DNA of 34,166 nucleotides from Pseudomonadota bacterium (GTDB lineage Bacteria > Desulfobacterota > Desulfovibrionia > Desulfovibrionales > Desulfovibrionaceae), in contig JAHIUD010000012.1 of assembly GCA_018817515.1 (NCBI GenBank), positions 1 through 34,166 on the forward strand. The letters run 5' to 3'. Shown piece by piece: positions 23,178 to 29,860 of this stretch. The notes below the pieces were generated by a model. The model worked only from the letters and a program-made list of their open reading frames with translations. It ran no database searches and was not told the DNA's origin. How positions within the stretch are numbered: position 1 is the first letter of the stretch; the number at the start of each line of letters is the position of its first letter. A program made the position numbers and the translations under genes.

Positions 23178-25343
23178 ATGGACACAGCGCGCAAAGGATT
23201 CGGAACCTTTGGCGGAGTCTTCACGCCCTGCACGCTGACCATCCTCGGCGTCATCATGTTCCTGCGCCTGGGCGAGATAGTCGGGCAGAGCGGATTTGTT
23301 GGCGCGCTGGTGATCCTGCTGGCGGCCAAGGCCATCACGCTTTTGACCACCACCTCGCTGGCGGCTATCTCCACCAATACGCGCATCAAGGGCGGCGGCG
23401 CCTACTTCATGATCAGCCGGAGCCTGGGCGTGGAATATGGCACGTCCATCGGCGTGTTCTTCTTCCTGGCCCAGGCCATCTCGGTGGCCATGTACATCAT
23501 CGGCTTCACCGAGGCCTTCTTCCAGATCTTCCCGGCGGTGCCGCTTTCACCCCTGGGCGTGGCCAGCGCCGTCAACGCCCTTTGCTGCATCTTCGTGTTC
23601 ATCGGCGCGGGCTGGACCATCAAGTTCCAGTACTTCATCCTCGCGGCCCTGCTGCTGTCCCTCGCGTCCTTTTTCGCGGGGGCCGGGCAGACGGCCTCCC
23701 TGCAGACGCTCACGGCCAACGCCAGCGCAGGATACGTGGGCGGGGAGTCGTTCTTCAGCATGTTCGCGCTGTTCTTCCCGGCGGTGACAGGCATCATGGC
23801 AGGGGCGAACATGTCCGGCGACCTGCGCGATCCGGCCCGGGCCATCCCGAGCGGGACCTTCGCCGCCATCGGCTTCACGGCGGTGGTCTATATCCTGATG
23901 ATCCTGCTCCTGGCCGCGGCCAACCCCAGGCCCGGGCTCATCGGCAACATCATGGTCATCCGCGAGAACGCCCTGCTGCCCATGCTCATCCCGGTGGGCA
24001 TCTTCTCGGCCACCCTGTCCTCGGCCCTGGGCAGCATGATGGGCGCGCCAAGGATTCTCCAATCCATCGCCAAGGACGGCGTGTTCCCCTGGCTCCGGCC
24101 CTTGGCGCGTATCTCGGGGGGCGAGCCCCGGCACGCAACGGTGCTGACCTTCCTCATCGCCCAGGGGGCCATCCAGGCGGGCAACCTGGACACCATCGCC
24201 CCGGTCATCACCATGTTTTTCATGATCACTTACGGCACGCTGAACCTGGCCTGCTTCTACGAGGCCTACTCGCGCAACCCGAGCTTCCGTCCCAGCTTCC
24301 GCCTGTACGGCTGGGGCACGGCCCTGGCCGGCTGCCTTAGCTGTCTGGTCGTCATGTTCCTGATCAACATTTTCTGGGCGCTGGTGTCCATCTGCGCCAT
24401 GGGGCTGCTCTACTGGGCTGTCAGCCGGGCCGAGATCGAGGCCCGCTGGGGCGACGTGTCCAGCGGCGTGGCCCTGGAGCGCGTACGCTCGGCCCTGCTG
24501 GCCCTGGAGGACGAGCGCTACCACCCCAAGAACTGGCGGCCCCTCATCCTGGCGCTCTCCACGACCTCCTGGACGCGCACCAACCTGGCCCAGTATGCAT
24601 ACTGGCTGGCGGCAGGCCGGGGCATCTTGACCTTGGGGCAGGTGCTGCACGGGGAGATCGAAAGCAAGATGGACGTCAAGGCGAGAAGCGAGCGTATGCT
24701 GCGCAAGTACATCGCCGAGGAGGAACTGGAGGCCTTCCCGGTGGTGGTGGTGGAGGAAGGCCTGGAGGAGGGGCTCAAGGCGCTTTTGCAATGCCACGGC
24801 ATAGGCGGCATCAGGCCGAACACGCTGGTCATCGGCCTGAGCGAGGCCACCCAAAGCCCCCAGGACTTCTTCATGACCATCTCCCAGGCCTTGTTCTTCC
24901 AAAAGAACGTGGCCTGCGTGCGGCAGAACGAGGGCCTGGCCCGCTGGAGCGCGCACGGCACCGACATCACCATCCACTGGGAAGGTGTGCAGGACGGCGT
25001 GCTGATGCTCCTGTTCGCGCATCTGATGAAGCTCAACAAGGAGTGGCGCAACCACGAGATCTCAGTGCTGTGCAAGGCCACGCCACAGACCGACCGGGCC
25101 AACCTGCACGAGAAGATGCAGGACATCCTGGAGCGGGCCCGCGTAAGCGCCAGGGTCGTCATCGTGGATGAGTCCGAAAGCCGGGCGGAGCCACGCCCTG
25201 GACGCTCCGGGCTGACCATCCTCGGCATGCCAAGGCCCGCGGGCAAGCCCAGCGACTATCTGCGAGCCCTGGCGGAGCGTGTCGAGGGCCTGGGAGACAC
25301 CATCCTCATCGCCTCGGCCGGGCACGTGACCCTGGACTCCTAG
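23178..25343 (+). CDS. Cation-chloride cotransporter (SLC12/NKCC-like, APC superfamily)
   Basis: A 721-residue membrane transporter. The N-terminal signature FGTFGGVFTPCTLTILGVIM is that of the cation-chloride cotransporter family (Na-K-Cl, K-Cl), better known from eukaryotes. About 12 hydrophobic segments fill residues 10-420, including KGGGAYFMISRSLGVEYG and GITAG-like GIMAGANMSGDLRDPARAIP, both typical of the family. Residues 430-721 form the cytoplasmic C-terminal domain. Transported ions cannot be told by eye; osmotic or chloride homeostasis is inferred. The ATG at 23178 has only a weak upstream site. The 219-base divergent region upstream has no convincing promoter by eye. It ends 16 bases before the convergent small membrane protein. 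Confidence 0.88.
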   Translation: MDTARKGFGTFGGVFTPCTLTILGVIMFLRLGEIVGQSGFVGALVILLAAKAITLLTTTSLAAISTNTRIKGGGAYFMISRSLGVEYGTSIGVFFFLAQAISVAMYIIGFTEAFFQIFPAVPLSPLGVASAVNALCCIFVFIGAGWTIKFQYFILAALLLSLASFFAGAGQTASLQTLTANASAGYVGGESFFSMFALFFPAVTGIMAGANMSGDLRDPARAIPSGTFAAIGFTAVVYILMILLLAAANPRPGLIGNIMVIRENALLPMLIPVGIFSATLSSALGSMMGAPRILQSIAKDGVFPWLRPLARISGGEPRHATVLTFLIAQGAIQAGNLDTIAPVITMFFMITYGTLNLACFYEAYSRNPSFRPSFRLYGWGTALAGCLSCLVVMFLINIFWALVSICAMGLLYWAVSRAEIEARWGDVSSGVALERVRSALLALEDERYHPKNWRPLILALSTTSWTRTNLAQYAYWLAAGRGILTLGQVLHGEIESKMDVKARSERMLRKYIAEEELEAFPVVVVEEGLEEGLKALLQCHGIGGIRPNTLVIGLSEATQSPQDFFMTISQALFFQKNVACVRQNEGLARWSAHGTDITIHWEGVQDGVLMLLFAHLMKLNKEWRNHEISVLCKATPQTDRANLHEKMQDILERARVSARVVIVDESESRAEPRPGRSGLTILGMPRPAGKPSDYLRALAERVEGLGDTILIASAGHVTLDS

Positions 25344-25359
25344 GGCGCTGCCCCCCGGC

Positions 25360-25875
25360 CTAGCCCTTGCCCGGCAAAAACGTCACCCGCAGGAACTCTG
25401 GATCAAAAAAGCGCAAGGGGTTGTCCACGCTCCCGTCGGGCAGCAGGTGGTACCAGCGGTAGCCCAGCTCGCGGAACTGCGCCCGGGCCAGGGGCAGGTG
25501 CCCCGTCTCGGACGCGGCGGCCAGGGCGGCGTCGCGCTGGCAGCGCGAGGCCGCCACGGGCAAAAGCAGGCGCGGGTGGAAACCCCAGCGGCAGATCATG
25601 CGCTTGAGCCTGCGGTACTCGCGGTAGCGGCAATAGCCGTCGGCCAGGCACAAGAGCCCCAGGCCGAACCAGCCCGAGGCGGGCAACGCCAGGCACAGCC
25701 CGGCCGCCAGCGCCCCCTGGGCCAGCAGCTCCATGCTGAAATGCGTCAGGCCAGCGCCCAGAATCACCGAGAGCGAACCCGTGGCGTGCGGCAGGGGCGC
25801 CACGCAGAACAGGTATCGGCGCGCCGCGCGAGCCAGGGCTCTGAGGCGGCAGGAATCTTGGTCGTGTGGGCGCAT
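25360..25875 (-). CDS. Uncharacterised membrane protein
   Basis: I do not recognise this 171-residue protein. An Arg-rich, probably cytoplasmic N-terminus (RLRALARAARRY) is followed by hydrophobic stretches at about residues 33-60 and 60-80 (LLAQGALAAGLCLALPASG, WFGLGLLCLADG). A basic C-terminal half follows, with RLKRMICRWG and a YRWYHLLPDGSVDNP segment near the end. The ATG at 25875 gives the most sensible N-terminus; the frame is open further upstream but runs into low-complexity sequence. It lies 89 bases downstream of the bacteriohemerythrin gene on the same strand and may share its transcript. Confidence 0.6.
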   Translation of the reverse strand: MRPHDQDSCRLRALARAARRYLFCVAPLPHATGSLSVILGAGLTHFSMELLAQGALAAGLCLALPASGWFGLGLLCLADGYCRYREYRRLKRMICRWGFHPRLLLPVAASRCQRDAALAAASETGHLPLARAQFRELGYRWYHLLPDGSVDNPLRFFDPEFLRVTFLPGKG

Positions 25876-25964
25876 GGCCCAGGCATACCCGAGCTGGCCG
25901 CGCAGGACAAGCCGAGCCGGGGCACGGTCCAGGCGGCTGGCGGGGGAAGGCGTTGACGCTGGGG

Positions 25965-26387
25965 TCAGGGCATTTTGGCTGTGTTGGCGGGCTTTTTCCG
26001 GAGATACTCGCGCAGGGTCTGGTCCACCCCCAGGGTGTGCTCCTTGAACCAGTTGGAGACGAATTCCAGGAAGTCCTGGGCCGTGACGTTCCCCCCGTTG
26101 ATGTACTGCCGGTAATAGTCGAGGGCCTGGGCAGTGCATTCCTCGTGCGCGTCCACCTGCTGAAAATACTCGGGGTAGTCCTGGGAATCCATGAGGCCCT
26201 GCTCGGTGGTGAAATGCTCCGCCGAGTAGTCGCAAAAGGCCCGGATGAGCTGACCGACCTCTCTGCGCCCGGCCCCGCGCGCGGCGGCCTCGGCAAGCTC
26301 GTTGACAAGCCCGACCAGATGCCTGTGCTGCCCGTCGATGCGCTCGTGCCCGACGCACATTTTCTCGTCCCAGTCCAAATAGGCCAT
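25965..26387 (-). CDS. Bacteriohemerythrin with one substituted iron-ligand position
   Basis: A 140-residue single-domain hemerythrin, a four-helix protein whose di-iron centre binds O2 in the cytoplasm. Such proteins are common in anaerobes and microaerophiles. Ligand candidates seen: His21 (IDGQH), His58 and Glu62 (EHFTTE), His81, His117 and Asp122 (HTLGVD). In the usual HxxxH of helix C, the first His is Gln77 here (QVDAH), so one iron ligand appears replaced. I start it at ATG 26387, because GGGAG lies 10 bases upstream and a good promoter maps to 26428-26456. The longer frame to 26495 would include that promoter. It is divergent from the GGDEF gene. Confidence 0.85.
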   Translation of the reverse strand: MAYLDWDEKMCVGHERIDGQHRHLVGLVNELAEAAARGAGRREVGQLIRAFCDYSAEHFTTEQGLMDSQDYPEYFQQVDAHEECTAQALDYYRQYINGGNVTAQDFLEFVSNWFKEHTLGVDQTLREYLRKKPANTAKMP

Positions 26388-26427
26388 GAGTTCAGGCTCC
26401 CGCAGATTAAGCTTCGCCAATAAAGTC

Positions 26428-26456
26428 AGGATACTCTCGTCAGGCGAACCTGTCCA
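26428..26456 (-). promoter_or_regulatory. Candidate sigma-70-type promoter of the bacteriohemerythrin gene
   Basis: Minus strand: TGGACA (26456-26451, 5 of 6), 17-base spacer, TATCCT (26433-26428, 4 of 6). Predicted start near 26421, giving a leader of about 34 bases. It supports 26387 as the real start codon. Confidence 0.55.
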
Positions 26457-26522
26457 GCCTTCCGCGCGCTTGCACGAGACGTTGCCCGCACGCACGAGAA
26501 ATCAGCCCTCCCGATTCTCACA

Positions 26523-26551
26523 TTGACGCCTGCCCCATCCGAGGGTAAATT
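26523..26551 (+). promoter_or_regulatory. Candidate sigma-70-type promoter for the GGDEF gene and its long leader
   Basis: TTGACG (26523-26528, 5 of 6), 17-base spacer, TAAATT (26546-26551, 4 of 6). Predicted start near 26558. That is about 218 bases before the GGDEF ATG but only about 37 bases before a small open frame at 26595. Confidence 0.55.
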
Positions 26552-26594
26552 CTTGCGAGCCTATTTCCAGAACGCAATGAGCTGAGGTGTTCCC

Positions 26595-26768
26595 GTGCCC
26601 CAACCGCACCCTGCGTCCGCAGACGCGGCTTCGGTGAACCAACAGACCTGTTCTTCTGGCGGATCCTCCGCCAGGTCCTCCGACAGGCCCTCCGACAGTC
26701 CCGGCCAGGTTGAGGCGGGCTTTGCTCCTTGGATTCCCGTCGACAATGGGCTACACTTCCGATGGTGA
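26595..26768 (+). CDS. Possible 57-codon leader ORF upstream of the GGDEF gene
   Basis: A GTG-started frame with GAGGTG 5 bases upstream that ends with TGA at 26766-26768, 7 bases before the GGDEF ATG. The end of the frame contains the GGDEF gene's own Shine-Dalgarno (GGTGAGG), so translating it could affect the next gene. The peptide is Ser/Pro/Asp-rich, includes the 12-bp repeat (read as SSARSSDRPSDS) and looks like no family I know. Third-position GC, about two thirds by eye, is lower than in the neighbouring genes, which argues against coding. It may only be an untranslated leader. Confidence 0.25.
   Translation: MPQPHPASADAASVNQQTCSSGGSSARSSDRPSDSPGQVEAGFAPWIPVDNGLHFRW
26664..26699 (+). 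repeat. Three tandem copies of a 12-bp repeat
   Basis: TCCTCCGCCAGG (26664), TCCTCCGACAGG (26676) and CCCTCCGACAGT (26688). It lies in the leader of the GGDEF gene. The 12-bp unit keeps frame on both strands. Function unknown; it could be a protein-binding array or simply slippage-derived. Confidence 0.7.
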
Positions 26769-26775
26769 GGTCACG

Positions 26776-27858
26776 ATGATTCCGGAGAAGCGCAAAAAAT
26801 CCTGCCAAGGCCTGGACAAGGTCCAGGAAGTCCTGGAGCGCTTCGGCGTGGCCGGAGACGCCGACTGGATGGCAGTGGTGCTCTTCGTGCGCAACCTCGT
26901 GGCCGAGATGGACCTCTTCACCGAAAGCCAGAAGGCCGCCATCCAGGCCGTCGTGTTTGAGCAGATGGCCGTAAAGCCCCTGGAACGCAAGCACTTCCGA
27001 CGCGTCGTCAACTCCATCCAGGGCTTTCTGCTGGACAATTCCAAGGTGGCCGACCTGCGCGATCAGCTCAAGGCCGAGCGCGAGGGCGCAACGGCCCTGT
27101 ACTCCGAGATGAGCCGCGTGGTGCAGGAAATCCAGGCCAGCAGCCAGAACCGGCAGACCAGCCTGCAGCGCATGGGCCAGGACACCGAGAAGCTCATCAC
27201 CAGCGAGGGCAGCAAAACCGAGGTGGTGCGGCGCTTCCGCGGCATGATCACCGAGATGGTGAGCCACGCCAGGGAGGAGGCCCGCTCCTGGGAAGAGCGC
27301 GCCAAACAGATGGAGCGCACGGCCAGTTTCGACCCGCTCTTAAGTGAGCTCTACAGCCGCCGCGCGCTGGACGCCCAACTGGAGGCGGCCATGGAGCGCG
27401 CCAGGCAGGATAAACGCCCGTTTTCGCTGATGTTTCTCGACGTGGATCATTTCAAGGCCGTCAACGACACCTTCGGCCACATGGTGGGCGACGGGGTGCT
27501 GCGCGTGCTCGCGGCAATCGTCTCGGCCCACTCCACGCACTTCAAGGGCTACCCCGCCCGCTTCGGCGGGGAGGAGCTGGTGGTGCTCTGCGAGGACATG
27601 GACGAGGCCACCGCAGTGACCCGGGCCGAGGCCATCCGTCTGGACGTGGCCGGCTGCCCCTTTCGTCCCCAGGTCAACGGAGCGGCTCCAGCCGAACCCA
27701 TCAGCATCACCGTGAGCATCGGCGTGGCTCAGTTGAGGCCTGCCCAGACCTCAAGCGACCTGATCCTTGCCGCGGACCAGGCCATGTACGCCGCGAAGAC
27801 CGGGGGCCGCAACCTGGTCGTGCCGCACAGCATCGTCCCGGCCCTCCGCAAAGACTGA
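26776..27858 (+). CDS. Soluble GGDEF diguanylate cyclase
   Basis: A 360-residue cytoplasmic protein. Residues 1-110 form an unrecognised helical domain, and about 105-195 is predicted coiled coil (DLRDQLKAEREG to SWEERAKQME). The C-terminal GGDEF domain has FLDVDHFKAVNDTFGH and the active-site loop FGGEEL at residues 263-268. GGEEL is a functional variant of GGDEF in related enzymes. The RxxD inhibitory site five residues upstream is missing (GYPARF instead), so product inhibition is not expected. The ATG at 26776 has GTGAGG at 7-base spacing; an upstream TTG at 26710 and an ATG at 26746 are less likely. The PhoR-like kinase gene follows after 71 bases and is probably co-transcribed. Confidence 0.88.
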   Translation: MIPEKRKKSCQGLDKVQEVLERFGVAGDADWMAVVLFVRNLVAEMDLFTESQKAAIQAVVFEQMAVKPLERKHFRRVVNSIQGFLLDNSKVADLRDQLKAEREGATALYSEMSRVVQEIQASSQNRQTSLQRMGQDTEKLITSEGSKTEVVRRFRGMITEMVSHAREEARSWEERAKQMERTASFDPLLSELYSRRALDAQLEAAMERARQDKRPFSLMFLDVDHFKAVNDTFGHMVGDGVLRVLAAIVSAHSTHFKGYPARFGGEELVVLCEDMDEATAVTRAEAIRLDVAGCPFRPQVNGAAPAEPISITVSIGVAQLRPAQTSSDLILAADQAMYAAKTGGRNLVVPHSIVPALRKD

Positions 27859-27929
27859 ACAACAGCCCTGGCAACCAGGGCCAATAGCATCCCCGTCCGC
27901 TTGCGGCCGGGCCAAGCAAAGGATCTTGC

Positions 27930-29720
27930 ATGCCCAGAGTCCAATCCATCCAAATGCGCGTGTTGCTGTGGGGCTGGGGTGTGCTCATCGTCGGCCTGGC
28001 CCTGGCCTTCTGGCGCTACAGCGCCTCCCTGGACGAGGAAACCGCCCGCGACTTCGAACGCGAGACCCTGACCCGCCTGGAGACCGTGCAGTGGCTGCTG
28101 GACCGCGGCGGCCCCTTCAAGGAGCCGCGCGACCGCCACGACTTCCTGCAAACGCTGGCGGCCAACATGGGCATGCGCATCAGCCTCATCCAGGGCGGCG
28201 AGGTCCTGGCCGACTCCTCCCGGGCCTTCGGCGACCTGGCCACGATGGACGACCACTCCACAAGGCCTGAAGTGCTGGCCGCCCTGGGCAACGAGCTGGG
28301 CAAGGCCACCCGCCACAGCACCACGCTGGACCGCGACATGATCTACATGGCGCGCAAGCTGCCGGGCCAGGAGGGCGAGGACGCGACCGTACTGCGCCTG
28401 GCCGCGCCGGTCAGCCAGGTGCGCATGCACATGCAGCGCATGCGCTGGGCGCTCTTGGCCGCCGTGATCCCCCTGCTCCTGGGCTCCGGCATCCTGCTCT
28501 ATCTTCTCTCGCGCACCCTCACCTCTGGCATCGCCCAGTTCACCGAAGCCGCCCAGGCCATCGGCGAGGGCGACTACCGGCGCAGGATACTGTTCTATCC
28601 CGCGGCCGAATTCCAGCCCCTGGCCGAGGCCATCAACCGCATGGCCAAGAAGATCAAGAAGAACATGAAGGTCATCGAGAACCAGCGCGGCGAGCTTTGG
28701 GCCATGTTCGAGGGCATGACCGAAGGCGTCATGGTGCTCGACACCGCGGGCCGCATCCTGCACGTGAACCCTGCCATGTCGGCCATCTTCCCCCGCGCGC
28801 AGGAGTTCCTGGGCCGCGCCCCGCTGGAGGCCACCATGAGCCTGGAGATCCAGAACCTCGTGGACACCCTCATGGCCGGGGAAACCACCGAGCCCGTCAG
28901 CAGGCAGATCGAACTCAAGAACCGCCACTGCGCGGAGATGACCGTGGTGCCCTTCCGCGACCATAAGTTCCGCCCCAGGGTCATCCTCATCTTCCACGAC
29001 ACCAGCGAGCAGAAGCGCGTGGAGCGCGTGCTGCGCGACTTCGTGGCCAACGCCTCGCACCAGCTGCGCACCCCGCTCACCAGCATCCGGGGCTACGCCG
29101 AGACCCTGCTCGACGCGCCGCCCGCGGATGACGCCAAGCGCCGCGAGTTCCTCGACATCATCCGCGCCAACGCCGTGCACATGAGCAAGGTCATCGCAGG
29201 CATGTTCGCCCTGGCCAAGAGCGAGCGCGGCGGCAAGCGCCCCAAGGACCTGAACGCCAGCGTGCTCCAGGCCCTGGAGCATGCGCTCATGAACTGCACC
29301 TTCGCCGCGCAGGAGAAGGACATCCACCTCGAAGTGGAGGCCCTCCCGGAAGGCCTGCCCAACGTGGCTGCGGACCCCGACGGCCTGCTGCAGATTGCCG
29401 ACAACCTCCTGGACAACGCCATCAAGTACTCCCCCATGGGCACCGCCGTGCGCATCAGCGCCGAGACGGACGGCCAGAGCGTGACCATGCGCTTCCACGA
29501 CCAAGGCCCTGGCATCAGCCCCGAGGACCAGAAACGCATCTTCGAACGCTTTTTCCGCGCCGACAACAACGACGTGGACGGAGCGGGCAGCGCCGGGCTC
29601 GGCCTGGCCATCTGCCGCCACATCGCCCGCAACTACGGCGGCGAGGTCTGGGTGGACTCCCCGGCCGACAAGGGCGCCGGCAACGGCAGCGTGTTCAGCG
29701 TGCGCCTGCCCGTGGTCTGA
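27930..29720 (+). CDS. PhoR-like transmembrane sensor histidine kinase
   Basis: A 596-residue inner-membrane kinase. TM1 spans about 9-29 and TM2 about 171-195, enclosing a 140-residue periplasmic sensor. HAMP follows to about 245, then PAS at about 255-360. The phosphoacceptor motif is FVANASHQLRTPLTSIRGY with His377 (Gln in place of the usual Glu). The HATPase has DNLLDNAIKYSP, DQGPGISPED, FERFFRAD and GLGLAIC. The HAMP-PAS-HisKA layout is that of PhoR, but there is no phoB or pst gene nearby, so the signal is open. AAGGA 6 bases upstream supports the ATG at 27930. A GC-rich hairpin (29733-29768) follows the stop. Confidence 0.92.
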   Translation: MPRVQSIQMRVLLWGWGVLIVGLALAFWRYSASLDEETARDFERETLTRLETVQWLLDRGGPFKEPRDRHDFLQTLAANMGMRISLIQGGEVLADSSRAFGDLATMDDHSTRPEVLAALGNELGKATRHSTTLDRDMIYMARKLPGQEGEDATVLRLAAPVSQVRMHMQRMRWALLAAVIPLLLGSGILLYLLSRTLTSGIAQFTEAAQAIGEGDYRRRILFYPAAEFQPLAEAINRMAKKIKKNMKVIENQRGELWAMFEGMTEGVMVLDTAGRILHVNPAMSAIFPRAQEFLGRAPLEATMSLEIQNLVDTLMAGETTEPVSRQIELKNRHCAEMTVVPFRDHKFRPRVILIFHDTSEQKRVERVLRDFVANASHQLRTPLTSIRGYAETLLDAPPADDAKRREFLDIIRANAVHMSKVIAGMFALAKSERGGKRPKDLNASVLQALEHALMNCTFAAQEKDIHLEVEALPEGLPNVAADPDGLLQIADNLLDNAIKYSPMGTAVRISAETDGQSVTMRFHDQGPGISPEDQKRIFERFFRADNNDVDGAGSAGLGLAICRHIARNYGGEVWVDSPADKGAGNGSVFSVRLPVV

Positions 29721-29732
29721 AGCGCGCAGGCG

Positions 29733-29768
29733 GCCAGCCCGCCCAGAATACGTACCCGGCGGGCTGGC
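29733..29768 (+). terminator. Hairpin after the PhoR-like kinase
   Basis: A perfect 11-bp stem, GCCAGCCCGCC with GGCGGGCTGGC, around a 14-base loop. No T-run follows (ATAACCC), so it may slow or attenuate transcription, or protect the 3' end, rather than act as a standard intrinsic terminator. Confidence 0.4.
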
Positions 29769-29860
29769 ATAACCCGGCGCGCCGTGCCATAATGAGTTCA
29801 GATCGCGTCTGGCCGCGTTTATGCGGCGCGGTGCGAAATCGCTCAGCCTGACGGGTGCCG

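Noticed and set aside
26388-26495. N-terminal extension of the bacteriohemerythrin
   Set aside because: It would contain the candidate promoter and adds residues not typical of the family; the ATG at 26387 starts directly at the hemerythrin fold.
27865-27881. 7-bp hairpin between the GGDEF gene and the PhoR-like kinase as a terminator
   Set aside because: Three-base loop and no T-run follow; the genes are probably co-transcribed.
29765-29785. TGGCATAACCCGGCGC before the hybrid kinase as a sigma-54 promoter
   Set aside because: The GC element is off by one position and the -24 box lacks the final C; no other support.
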